A DNA stretch of 64,000 nucleotides. Source: Deinococcus grandis. Lineage in GTDB: Bacteria > Deinococcota > Deinococci > Deinococcales > Deinococcaceae. Positions within the stretch are counted from its first letter, which is position 1. Every line of letters starts with the position of its first letter. Shown here piece after piece: positions 18,395-26,155 of this stretch. The notes under the pieces are model-generated. The model saw nothing but the letters and a program-made list of their open reading frames with translations. It made no database searches and was not told the DNA's origin. The position numbers and the translations under genes are program-made. Where the stretch lies: the NCBI RefSeq assembly GCF_001485435.1, contig NZ_BCMS01000001.1, positions 1,187,501 to 1,251,500 on the forward strand, read 5' to 3'.

Positions 18395-19555
18395 TTACTT
18401 GCCGTACACCATGGGCTTCTGCGCGAACTTGATCGGGAAGACCGGCACGCGCGCGTCCCCGAGGTACTGGAAGTGCAGCCAGTTCCCGGCCTTGAAGCCC
18501 TGGTACTTGGTTTTCAGACTGGGGCTGAAGGTCAGCTGCCCGAACGGCGTGGACACGTTCGTCCTGGCCATCTCGGCGGCGACCTTGGCCTTGTCGGTCG
18601 TGCCCGCGCGGTTGATCGCGGCGGCCAGGGTCTTGAGGTTCACGTACGCCAGCGGCGCGAAGTACTCGTCGGTGACCGTGCCGTACTTCTTCCTGTACGC
18701 GGCGACGAAGGTGCGGCTGTCCTTGTTGGGGCTGGTGGACAGCCACAGGCTCAGGCCCGCCACGTTGTCGGCCAGTTTGTTCTTCTCGAAGCCCACGGGC
18801 CAGCTGGGGGGCGTGCCGTACAGCAGGCCCAGCTGCAGGTTCTGCTGCTTGATCTCGGTCGCCAGGGGCAGGGCGTCGGTGTCGTACCCGACCCAGTACA
18901 GGATGTCGGGCTTGGCGGCCTTGGCCTTGCTGACCAGCGGGCCGAAGTTGCCGCTGCCGGTCTTGAACTTCTCGGTCATGACGACGTTGAACCCGGCCTT
19001 CTTGAAGGCGTCCACGGTCGCGTCGATGCCCGCGCTGCCGAAGGGGCCGTCCTCGTACGCGATGGCGATGTTCTTGGCTTTCTTGTACGTCTTGAGGTAC
19101 TTGAAGTACCCGATGATCGCCTCGAAGTTGTAGTACGACCAGGGGTGGTAGTGGAAGAAGTACGGGTGGTCCGCGAAGGCGTCCTCGACGGGCACGGCGG
19201 CCGCGCCGATCCAGGCCATGAAGGTGTTGTACTGCTTGGCGGGCCCGCTGATGGCGATGCTGGTGGCGCTGCTCACGCCGCCCGCCATGAAGTCCACCTT
19301 CTCGACCGTCACGAGCTTCACGAATTCCGGCACGGCCTTGGCGGGGGCGCTGCCGTCATCGGCGAATTCCAGTTCCAGGGGCTTGCCGAGCACGCCGCCC
19401 GCCCGGTTGATCTCGTCGAGGGCCAGCTGGTACCCGTTCTTTGCGGCCTGGCCGGACACGCTGCCCGCCCCGCTCAGGGGAAGCAGCACGCCGACCTTCA
19501 CTGCGCCCGCGCCAGACAGCGCGAGCAGAACGCCCGTCATCAGGAGTGTTTTCAT
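18395..19555 (-). CDS. Branched-chain amino acid ABC transporter substrate-binding protein
   Basis: This 386-aa periplasmic-type binding protein (LivK-like, Peripla_BP_6) opens with a short signal peptide and VKVGVLLPLSGAGSVSGQAAK, the usual first strand of the mature protein. AMGGVSS-like substrate-loop residues and PWSYYNFEAIIGYFKYL follow in the expected positions. No lipobox cysteine is present, so it is probably free in the cell envelope. It is the first gene of the operon livK-H-M-G-F. TACACT lies 11 nt upstream of the ATG. Amides or other amino acids cannot be excluded as ligands. Confidence 0.92.
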   Translation of the reverse strand: MKTLLMTGVLLALSGAGAVKVGVLLPLSGAGSVSGQAAKNGYQLALDEINRAGGVLGKPLELEFADDGSAPAKAVPEFVKLVTVEKVDFMAGGVSSATSIAISGPAKQYNTFMAWIGAAAVPVEDAFADHPYFFHYHPWSYYNFEAIIGYFKYLKTYKKAKNIAIAYEDGPFGSAGIDATVDAFKKAGFNVVMTEKFKTGSGNFGPLVSKAKAAKPDILYWVGYDTDALPLATEIKQQNLQLGLLYGTPPSWPVGFEKNKLADNVAGLSLWLSTSPNKDSRTFVAAYRKKYGTVTDEYFAPLAYVNLKTLAAAINRAGTTDKAKVAAEMARTNVSTPFGQLTFSPSLKTKYQGFKAGNWLHFQYLGDARVPVFPIKFAQKPMVYGK

Positions 19556-19566
19556 GTTCGCTGCGC

Positions 19567-19572
19567 AGTGTA
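19567..19572 (-). promoter_or_regulatory. -10 box of the liv operon
   Basis: TACACT on the minus strand ends 11 nt before the ATG at 19555, giving a 5' leader of only a few nucleotides. Confidence 0.6.
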
Positions 19573-19593
19573 GGGTCGGGCCGTCACACGCGC

Positions 19594-19623
19594 GTTACAC
19601 CCGCCGCTGACCGGGCGTGTAAC
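19594..19623. promoter_or_regulatory. Inverted repeat between the liv and MetX-like promoters
   Basis: GTTACAC (19594-19600) and GTGTAAC (19617-19623) form a 7-bp inverted repeat with a 16-nt spacer, between two divergent promoters. It could be a shared operator. Confidence 0.4.
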
Positions 19624-19644
19624 CGGCCCGTGACGCCCCGCGCC

Positions 19645-19650
19645 TAGCCT
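19645..19650 (+). promoter_or_regulatory. -10 box of the MetX-like gene
   Basis: TAGCCT ends 8 nt before the ATG at 19659. Confidence 0.5.
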
Positions 19651-19658
19651 GAACCGCG

Positions 19659-20741
19659 ATGCGAGACAGTCCGTGGACGTGGATGCCAGGAGAATCCCCT
19701 GGCGCCTTTGAACTGAGAGGTGACCTGACCGTGGCGGGCCAGACGGTGCCGCTGCGCCTGGGCGGCCGGGCCTGGGGTGAACTGAACGCCGCGCGGGACA
19801 ACGCCGTGCTGGTCTGCCATCACTACACCGGCACCATGCGCGCCGCTGGCGAGCAGCCCGACGGGACGCCCGGCTGGTGGGACGCCCTGATCGGCCCGGG
19901 CCGCGCGCTGGACACCGACCGGTTCTACGTGGCGTGCCTGAACACGCCCGGAAACGTGCAGGTGCGCGACCCGGAGGTCGTCACGACCGGCCCCGCCACG
20001 ATTCACCCGGACGGGCACCCCTGGGGCGAGCGGTTCCCGGCGTGGACGATGGCGGACCTGCACGCGGCGCAGTGCGGTCTGCTGCGTGCCCTGCACGCTC
20101 CCCGCTGGCACGCGGTGGTCGGTCCCAGCTTCGGCGGGATGCAGGCCCTGCAGTGGGCGGCGCGCACCCCGGCGCTGGCGCCGCGCGTGGCGGCGGTCGT
20201 GAGCAGCCCGGTCGCGGGACCCGTGCTGCGCGGCGTGTTCGGGCCGCTCCTGCACGCGGCGGCGCAGGGCGAACCGGACGCGGCGCTGCACGAGACGCTG
20301 CGCCTGATCACCTTCTTCGGGCTGGGCGCGGACGGCGTGGACCTGCTGTTCCGGGACACGGACGTGGACGCCTACCTGCGCACCCGCACCGCGACCGCCG
20401 ACCTGCGGCACGTGCTGGACATCGGCCGGGCCGTGCAGACGCACGATCTGCTGGAGGTGGCCCCGCTGGACGACTTGTGCCGCCGCTGGCGCGAACAGGG
20501 CACGCGGCTGCTGAGCGTGAACGTGCGCGGCGACCAGTTCTTCCCGGCCGCCGAGATGCGTGATTTCGCCGCGCAGACGCAGGCGGCGGGCGTGGCGCAC
20601 ACCCACCTGGAATTCGACTCGCCGCGCGGGCACCTGGGCGGACTGGCCGACACCGCCGCCTTCGAGGACGCCCTGCGGGAGCTGCTGGGCACGGCGCCGA
20701 TGCCGCCCGTCCTGGACGCGGCGGAGGTGCGTCATGTCTGA
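19659..20741 (+). CDS. Homoserine O-acetyltransferase-like alpha/beta hydrolase
   Basis: This 360-aa alpha/beta-hydrolase belongs to the MetX-like group of acyltransferases and hydrolases. The nucleophile elbow is GPSFGGMQALQWA, the acid is in VNVRGDQFFP and the histidine in SPRGHLGGL, giving a complete Ser-Asp-His triad. The usual HALTGSSH oxyanion region of true MetX is HHYTGTMRA here, so the substrate may differ from homoserine. It overlaps the next hydrolase gene by 8 nt, so the two are translationally coupled. Confidence 0.8.
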   Translation: MRDSPWTWMPGESPGAFELRGDLTVAGQTVPLRLGGRAWGELNAARDNAVLVCHHYTGTMRAAGEQPDGTPGWWDALIGPGRALDTDRFYVACLNTPGNVQVRDPEVVTTGPATIHPDGHPWGERFPAWTMADLHAAQCGLLRALHAPRWHAVVGPSFGGMQALQWAARTPALAPRVAAVVSSPVAGPVLRGVFGPLLHAAAQGEPDAALHETLRLITFFGLGADGVDLLFRDTDVDAYLRTRTATADLRHVLDIGRAVQTHDLLEVAPLDDLCRRWREQGTRLLSVNVRGDQFFPAAEMRDFAAQTQAAGVAHTHLEFDSPRGHLGGLADTAAFEDALRELLGTAPMPPVLDAAEVRHV

Positions 20742-21465
20742 TGGGGGCGTGACCCATGCGCTGGTGGCCCTGCACGGCAATTTCGCCTCGTCCCGCTGGT
20801 GGGTGGACCTGCTGGCCGATCCGCCGGCCGGGTGGCGGGTCCTCGCGCCGGACCTGCCGGGCTTCGCGGGCATGCCGCACGCGGGCGAGGTCTCGATTGG
20901 ATCGTACGCGGACTGGGTGCAGGACTGGCTGCGCGCGCAGGGCGTCACGCGGCCCGCACTGCTGGGCCACTCGCTGGGCGGCGCGGTGGCGCTGGAGGTC
21001 GCGGCGCGTGACCCGCAGGCCCTCGCGGGTCTGGTCCTGGCGGCGAGTGCGCCCCTGGGTGGGCTGGTCACGCCCGAGGAGCACTACCCGGTGCTGGAGC
21101 TGCTGCGCACCACGCCCGCCCTGCTGGAGGCCAGCCTGGGCGCACTGTTCCCCTCCGGGCGCCCCGCGAACTTCGCGGACCTGCTGACCGACGGGGCGAA
21201 CATGGTCGCCTCGCACTACAGCGGAAACGCCCGCGCGCTCGCCGGGTGGCAGGTGGAGGCCGCGCGGCTGGCCGGACTGCCGACCCTGGTCCTGGGCGGC
21301 GAACTGGACGCCCTGATCACCCCCGACCTCGTGCGGGTGCAGGCGGAGGCGCTGGGGACGGCCGCCACCGTCCTGCCCGGGCGGGGGCACGGCTTCCCGC
21401 AGGAGGACCCGGCGGCCTTCCGCGCGCTGCTGGAGGGATTCCTGGACACCCTCCCCGCGTCCTAA
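20734..21465 (+). CDS. Alpha/beta-fold hydrolase
   Basis: This 243-aa alpha/beta hydrolase has LHGNFASSRWW as oxyanion loop, LGHSLGGAVAL as nucleophile elbow, GGELDALI with the catalytic aspartate, and GRGHGFPQEDP with the catalytic histidine. It resembles carboxylesterases and MenH/PcaD-like enzymes; the substrate is unknown. The ATG at 20734 lies inside the end of the preceding gene. The stop codon TAA forms the first bases of the operator in front of scoA. Confidence 0.82.
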   Translation: MSDGGVTHALVALHGNFASSRWWVDLLADPPAGWRVLAPDLPGFAGMPHAGEVSIGSYADWVQDWLRAQGVTRPALLGHSLGGAVALEVAARDPQALAGLVLAASAPLGGLVTPEEHYPVLELLRTTPALLEASLGALFPSGRPANFADLLTDGANMVASHYSGNARALAGWQVEAARLAGLPTLVLGGELDALITPDLVRVQAEALGTAATVLPGRGHGFPQEDPAAFRALLEGFLDTLPAS

Positions 21466-21477
21466 CGACCGTTCGTT
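21464..21477 (+). promoter_or_regulatory. Operator AACGA-N4-TCGTT in the scoA promoter
   Basis: AACGACCGTTCGTT is a perfect 5-bp inverted repeat with a 4-nt spacer, placed directly upstream of the -10 box. Nearly the same sequence sits in the same position before the carboxylase gene (27973-27986). This points to one repressor controlling both, probably of the TetR type. Confidence 0.65.
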
Positions 21478-21478
21478 C

Positions 21479-21484
21479 TACACT
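21479..21484 (+). promoter_or_regulatory. -10 box of scoA
   Basis: TACACT ends 9 nt before the ATG at 21494; GGAG lies between them. Confidence 0.6.
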
Positions 21485-21493
21485 GGAGCCAAC

Positions 21494-22192
21494 ATGAACA
21501 AGGTGTACCCCGACGCCCACGCGGCGCTTCACGACATCGTCGCCGACGGCCAGACCATCGCCGTGGGCGGCTTCGGCCTGTGCGGCATCCCCGAACAGCT
21601 CATCCTCGCGCTGCGCGACAGCGGCGCGACTGGCCTGACCGCCGTCAGCAACAACGCGGGCGTGGACGGCTGGGGCCTGGGGCTGCTGCTCCAGACCCGC
21701 CAGATCCGCAAGATGATCAGCTCCTACGTCGGCGAGAACAAGGAATTCGAACGCCAGTACCTTGCCGGGGAACTCGAACTGGAATTCACGCCGCAGGGCA
21801 CCCTGGCCGAGCGCATGCGCGCCGGGGGCGCGGGCATCCCCGGCTTCTATACCAAGACCGGCGTGGGCACCACCGTCGCCGAGGGCAAGGAACACAAGGA
21901 CTTCGGCGGTCAGACGTTCATCCTCGAACGCGGCATCGTGGCCGACGTGGCGCTCGTGAAGGCCTGGAAGGCCGACCGCGCCGGGAACCTCGTGTACCGC
22001 AAGACCGCCCGCAACTTCAACCCGATGGCCGCCACCTGCGGCCGGGTGACGGTGGCGGAGGTCGAGGAGATCGTCGAGATCGGTCAGATCGACCCGGACG
22101 ACGTGGACACCCCCGGCATCTTCGTGCAGCGCGTCGTGCTGAACGCCACGCCCGAGAAGCGCATCGAGCAGCGCACCGTCCGCGCCGGGTAG
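21494..22192 (+). CDS. scoA: 3-oxoacid CoA-transferase subunit A
   Basis: ScoA (232 aa) is the alpha subunit of succinyl-CoA:3-oxoacid CoA-transferase, which activates acetoacetate to acetoacetyl-CoA. AVGGFGLCGIPEQLI, TAVSNNAGVDGWGLG and GIPGFYTKTGVGT are diagnostic. The partner subunit scoB lies 5 kb away at 27272, beyond four unrelated NAD genes, which is unusual because these subunits are normally adjacent. Expression is probably controlled by the operator overlapping its promoter. A 14-bp hairpin follows the stop. Confidence 0.95.
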   Translation: MNKVYPDAHAALHDIVADGQTIAVGGFGLCGIPEQLILALRDSGATGLTAVSNNAGVDGWGLGLLLQTRQIRKMISSYVGENKEFERQYLAGELELEFTPQGTLAERMRAGGAGIPGFYTKTGVGTTVAEGKEHKDFGGQTFILERGIVADVALVKAWKADRAGNLVYRKTARNFNPMAATCGRVTVAEVEEIVEIGQIDPDDVDTPGIFVQRVVLNATPEKRIEQRTVRAG

Positions 22193-22205
22193 GTCCGGCC
22201 GCCTG

Positions 22206-22242
22206 GGAGGTCACGCGGGGTGGACGTTCCCGCGTGACCTCC
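22206..22242. terminator. Bidirectional terminator between scoA and nadE
   Basis: GGAGGTCACGCGGG (22206-22219) is the exact reverse complement of 22229-22242, with a 9-nt loop. It sits between two convergent genes. Confidence 0.65.
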
Positions 22243-22249
22243 GGTCCGT

Positions 22250-23089
22250 CTACGCCTCCTGCCACCACCCGTCGAAGGGCGTGACCGGCACGGCGCGCTT
22301 GTGGCGGGTGACGCGGTACAGGCGCTCCAGTTTCCCGGCCACCTCCGGCGCGACCGGCTGGCCTTCCAGGAAGTCGTCGATCTGGGTGTACGTCAGGCCC
22401 AGCGCGACCTCGTCCGGGAGGCCTGGGCGGTCGTCTTCCAGGTCGGCGGTGGGGACCTTGCGCCACGTTTCCTCGGGTGCTCCCAGGTGCGCGAGGAGCT
22501 GCGCGCCCTGGCGTTTGCTCAGGCCGGTCAGGGGGGTCAGGTCCACGCCGCCGTCCCCGTACTTCGTGAAGAAGCCCGTGATCGCCTCGGCGGCGTGATC
22601 GGTGCCCACCACCAGAAGGTTCAGCTGCCCGGCCAGCGCGTACTGCGCGACCATCCGTTCGCGGGCCTTGATGTTCCCCCGCACGAAGTCCCGCAGTTCG
22701 CCGCCCGCCCCAGCCTCTGCCAGCGCGGCGGCGGCGGCGCCCGAGGCGGCGTCCACGGCGCCCTTCACGTTCACGGTCACGCTCCGGTCGGGGCGGATGA
22801 ACGCCAGGGCGCGCTGCGCGTCCGCCTCGTCGGCCTGCACCCCGTACGGCAGGCGCGCCGCCACGAACGTCGCCTCGGTGCCGTCGGCGCGCAGGCGCTC
22901 GGCGGCCAGCTGGCACAGCCGCCCCGCCAGGGTGCTGTCCTGCCCGCCGCTGATACCCAGCACGAAGCCCCGCGTGCCCGACGCCCGCAGGTACGCGCAC
23001 AGGAACGCCACGCGCCGCTCGACCTCCTGCGCCGGGTCGATGACCGGGCGGACCTCCAGTTCCCTGATGATGACCTGCTGCATGCTCAT
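22250..23089 (-). CDS. nadE: NAD synthetase (ammonia-dependent)
   Basis: NadE (279 aa) makes NAD from nicotinate adenine dinucleotide, ATP and ammonia. The PP-loop is SGGQDSTLAG near residue 48, VGTDHAAEAITGFFTKYGDG is the conserved substrate region, and LSKRQGAQLL and LPDEVALGLTY are typical. There is no glutaminase domain, so ammonia must be supplied. GATACT lies 7 nt before the first ATG. Together with the divergent transporter-pncB-nadM genes it completes the pathway from nicotinate to NAD. Confidence 0.95.
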   Translation of the reverse strand: MSMQQVIIRELEVRPVIDPAQEVERRVAFLCAYLRASGTRGFVLGISGGQDSTLAGRLCQLAAERLRADGTEATFVAARLPYGVQADEADAQRALAFIRPDRSVTVNVKGAVDAASGAAAAALAEAGAGGELRDFVRGNIKARERMVAQYALAGQLNLLVVGTDHAAEAITGFFTKYGDGGVDLTPLTGLSKRQGAQLLAHLGAPEETWRKVPTADLEDDRPGLPDEVALGLTYTQIDDFLEGQPVAPEVAGKLERLYRVTRHKRAVPVTPFDGWWQEA

Positions 23090-23096
23090 GCCGCGC

Positions 23097-23102
23097 AGTA
23101 TC
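23097..23102 (-). promoter_or_regulatory. -10 box, leaderless nadE mRNA
   Basis: GATACT on the minus strand ends 7 nt before the ATG at 23089. Confidence 0.55.
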
Positions 23103-23145
23103 CCAGATGCGCTCAGGTGGCGCAGGCGCGCGCGCAGGAACGCCC

Positions 23146-23151
23146 TACACT
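23146..23151 (+). promoter_or_regulatory. -10 box, leaderless transporter mRNA
   Basis: TACACT ends 6 nt before the GTG at 23158. Confidence 0.65.
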
Positions 23152-23157
23152 GAACGG

Positions 23158-24561
23158 GTGACCGAGCGGCCCACCCGACTGTACCTCCCGGACGACGTGC
23201 CCGCCGCGCCGCTGCCCGGCACCACCACCGTGGACGCCGTCATCGAGAGCCTGGGGGTCGGGGCGTTCCAGATCCGGCTGCTGCTCATCTGCGGCCTGAC
23301 CTTCGCCGCGGACGCCATGGAGGTCCTGCTGATGGGCTTCGCGCTGCCCGGCGTGAACGCCACCTTCGGCCTGCCGCCCGGCGCGCTGGGCGCCACCATG
23401 CTGCTCTCGGCGACGTTCGCGGGCATGCTGGTCGGCGCGCCCTTCTGGGGCCGTCAGGCGGACGTGTACGGGCGCCGCCCGGTGTTCCTGATCACGGTCC
23501 TGGCGGGCGTGATCTTCGGGCTGGTGGGCGCCATGGCGCCGAACATCGGGGTGCTGGTGGCCGCGCGGGTCCTGGCGGGCTTCGCGATCGGCGGGACCAT
23601 GGCCGTCGACTACGCCCTGATGGCCGAGTTCGTCCCCCGGCGCGTCCGGGGCCGCTTCCTGGTCCTCACCGAGGGATTCTGGGCGATCGGGACGGTCATG
23701 ATCGCCGCGCTGGCGTACCTGATCGGGCAGCTGCTGCCCCCGCAGGAGGGCTGGCGGATGCTGGTGCTGATCGCCGCGCTGCCCGGCGTGGTGGGCCTGC
23801 TCGTGCGGACCGGCGTGCCGGACTCGCCGCGCTGGCTGCTCTCCCGCGGCCGGGTGGAGGAGGCGCACGCCGCACTGATCCGCGTGGCGCAGCTGAACGG
23901 CCAGGACCCGCCCCTCCTGGCGCTGGCCCCGCCCCGGCGCGTTCCGGCCCGCCCGCCCCGCTGGGCGGCGCTGCTGTCCCCGCAGCTGCGCGACCGGACG
24001 CTGCTGCTGGCACTGGCGTGGTTCGGCATGAGCCTGGGCTACTACGGGATCTTCTCGTGGCTGCCCACGTACCTGCGCACGCAGGGCGTGGACCTGCCCG
24101 AGGCGTACCGCGTGACCATGATCCTGGCCCTGGCGCAGATTCCCGGGTACCTGCTGTCCAGCCTGCTCGTCGAGTGGGTGGGCCGCCGCGCGACCCTGGT
24201 GGGCTTCATGCTGGCCAGCGCGGCGGGCGCGTACCTGTTCATGCTGTCCAGTGAACCCGCCTGGACGCTGCTGGCGTCGGGCCTGCTGTCGTTCTCGCTG
24301 CTGGGCACCTGGGGCGCGCTGTACGCCTTCGCCGCCGAGGTGTTCCCCACCACCCTGCGCGCCACCGGCATGGGCACCGTCAGTGCCGCCGCGCGGCTGG
24401 GCAGCCTGATCTCGCCGGTCGCGGGTGGGCTGCTGCTCAGCGGGAATCTCGGGCAGGCGCTGACGGTGTTCGCTGCGTCGTTCATCCTCTCGGCGGGGTG
24501 CGTGTGGGCGACCGGCCTGGAACCGCGCGGGCAGGCCGTCCCGGAAGGCGAACACGGATGA
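23158..24561 (+). CDS. MFS transporter of the SV2/NiaP type (possible niacin importer)
   Basis: This 467-aa transporter has twelve predicted membrane helices. SLGVGAFQIRLLLICGLTF and DAMEVLLMGFALPG near the N-terminus are typical of the metabolite:H+ symporter group that includes the nicotinate transporter NiaP, and GRQADVYGRRPVF is the loop 2-3 MFS signature. The gene overlaps pncB by 4 nt and lies in a block of NAD genes, so nicotinate uptake is the most likely role. That is an inference from context. GTG 23158 was chosen because of the TACACT box 6 nt upstream. Confidence 0.8.
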   Translation: MTERPTRLYLPDDVPAAPLPGTTTVDAVIESLGVGAFQIRLLLICGLTFAADAMEVLLMGFALPGVNATFGLPPGALGATMLLSATFAGMLVGAPFWGRQADVYGRRPVFLITVLAGVIFGLVGAMAPNIGVLVAARVLAGFAIGGTMAVDYALMAEFVPRRVRGRFLVLTEGFWAIGTVMIAALAYLIGQLLPPQEGWRMLVLIAALPGVVGLLVRTGVPDSPRWLLSRGRVEEAHAALIRVAQLNGQDPPLLALAPPRRVPARPPRWAALLSPQLRDRTLLLALAWFGMSLGYYGIFSWLPTYLRTQGVDLPEAYRVTMILALAQIPGYLLSSLLVEWVGRRATLVGFMLASAAGAYLFMLSSEPAWTLLASGLLSFSLLGTWGALYAFAAEVFPTTLRATGMGTVSAAARLGSLISPVAGGLLLSGNLGQALTVFAASFILSAGCVWATGLEPRGQAVPEGEHG

Positions 24562-26018
24562 TGGGCGCGTCCCCGCTCGGGTCGGCGCTGTTCACGGACC
24601 TGTACCAGCTGACCATGCTGCAGGGGTACCACGAGGCCGGCCTGCACACCCAGACCGCCACCTTCGACCTGTACTTCCGCCGCGCGCCGTTCCAGGGCGG
24701 GTACGCGGTGTGGGCCGGACTGAACCCGGCCCTGAGCGCGCTGGAGGGCCTGCGCTTCACGGACCGGGACCTCGCGTACCTGGCGGGCACCGGGCTGTTC
24801 CGCCCGGCCTTCCTGAGCGCCCTGCGCGGCTGGCGGTTCACGGGGCAGGTCACGGCCTTCCCGGAGGGCCGCGTGGTCTTCCCGCACGAACCGCTGCTGA
24901 CCGTGCGCGGCGCGCTGTGGGAGGCGCAGCTCATCGAGACGGCGCTGCTGAACGTCCTGAACTTCCAGACCCTGATCGCCACGAAGGCCGCGCGGCTGGT
25001 GTCCGCCGCGCAGGCCAGCCCGCACGGGGGCGAGGTCGTGGAGTTCGGCGCGCGCCGCGCGCAGGGCCCGGACGGCGCGCTGGGCGCCACGCGCGCCGCC
25101 GTGATCGGCGGGGCGACCGGCACGAGCAACGTCGAGGCCGCCGCCCGCTACGGCCTGCGCGCCACCGGCACGCACGCGCACGCCTGGGTCGAGGCGTTCC
25201 CCACCGAACTGGACGCCTTCCGCGCGTACGCCCGGCTGTACCCGGACGCCACCACGCTGCTGCTGGACACCTTCGACACGCTGCGCAGCGGCCTGCCGAA
25301 CGCCCTGACCGTCGCGCGGGAACTGCGCGGGGCCGGGCACGAGCTGCGCGGCGTGCGCCTGGACAGCGGGGACCTCGCGTATCTGTCCGCGCAGGTGCGC
25401 GCCGAGCTGGACGGGGCTGGGTTCCCGGACGTGCAGATCGTCGCCAGCAACGACCTGTCCGAATTCGTGATCGAGAGCGTCATCAAGGGGGGCGGTCGGG
25501 TAAACGTGTACGGGGTCGGCACGCAGCTCGCCACAGGCGGCGGTGAAGGCGGCGGCGCGCTGGGCGGCGTGTTCAAACTGGTCGCGCTGGACGGGCAGGA
25601 CCGCATGAAACTCACCGGGGACCCCGCCAAGGCCAGCGTGCCGGGCGACAAACGCGTCTGGCGCGCCCACACCGGGCAGGGCGGACTGGTCATGGACGTC
25701 ATCACGGGCCTGGACGACCCCGCGCCGCAGCCCGGCGAGCGTGTCAGCGACCCTACCAACCCCCTCGGGTCGCGCCGTGTGCCCGCCGGACTGACCTGGA
25801 CCGACCCGCGCGTGGTCGTCATGGACGGCGGCGTGCGCCGTCAGCCGCCCGAACCGCTGATCGACCTTCAGGCCCGCGCCCGCGCGGAGATCGCCGCGCT
25901 GCCCGAAGGGACCCGCCGCCTCCTGAACCCGCACCGCTACCACGTCAGTCTGGGTGCCCCCCTGCAGGCGCGGCGTGACGCGCTGATCGCCAGCCTGCGC
26001 GACCGCCACGGGCTGTGA
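24558..26018 (+). CDS. pncB: Nicotinate phosphoribosyltransferase
   Basis: PncB (486 aa) joins nicotinate to PRPP, the first step of NAD salvage. TDLYQLTMLQGYHEAG opens the protein, VVEFGARRAQGPDGA holds the conserved arginines, GTHAHAWVEAFP the catalytic histidine that is phosphorylated in this family, and VRLDSGDLAYLS the PRPP-site. Its ATG overlaps the stop of the transporter gene (ATGA). The stop codon TGA at 26016-26018 is also the first three bases of repeat element A. Confidence 0.95.
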   Translation: MMGASPLGSALFTDLYQLTMLQGYHEAGLHTQTATFDLYFRRAPFQGGYAVWAGLNPALSALEGLRFTDRDLAYLAGTGLFRPAFLSALRGWRFTGQVTAFPEGRVVFPHEPLLTVRGALWEAQLIETALLNVLNFQTLIATKAARLVSAAQASPHGGEVVEFGARRAQGPDGALGATRAAVIGGATGTSNVEAAARYGLRATGTHAHAWVEAFPTELDAFRAYARLYPDATTLLLDTFDTLRSGLPNALTVARELRGAGHELRGVRLDSGDLAYLSAQVRAELDGAGFPDVQIVASNDLSEFVIESVIKGGGRVNVYGVGTQLATGGGEGGGALGGVFKLVALDGQDRMKLTGDPAKASVPGDKRVWRAHTGQGGLVMDVITGLDDPAPQPGERVSDPTNPLGSRRVPAGLTWTDPRVVVMDGGVRRQPPEPLIDLQARARAEIAALPEGTRRLLNPHRYHVSLGAPLQARRDALIASLRDRHGL

Positions 26019-26155
26019 GACGGATTCCGTCTGTTTCGCCAACCATCCGGAACGTCACCGGATTGCCGGCTGCACGTCCGGAACCCGCCCCGCTCCCACT
26101 CGCATCCGCTCGGATTGCATGGGCTTTGCAGCCCATTCAACCGGAGCCCGTATGA
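26016..26155 (-). repeat. TSATACGGA element, copy A (140 bp)
   Basis: This copy of the 140-bp inverted-repeat element is in the minus orientation. The left end is TGAGACGGATTCCG and the right end CGGAGCCCGTATGA. Hairpin 2 is GCCAACCATCCGG / CCGGATTGCCGGC, and hairpin 1 lies near 26111-26143. It provides the stop of pncB and the GGAG plus ATG of the next gene. The other copies are at 34532, 47145, 52012 and 61702. Confidence 0.9.
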
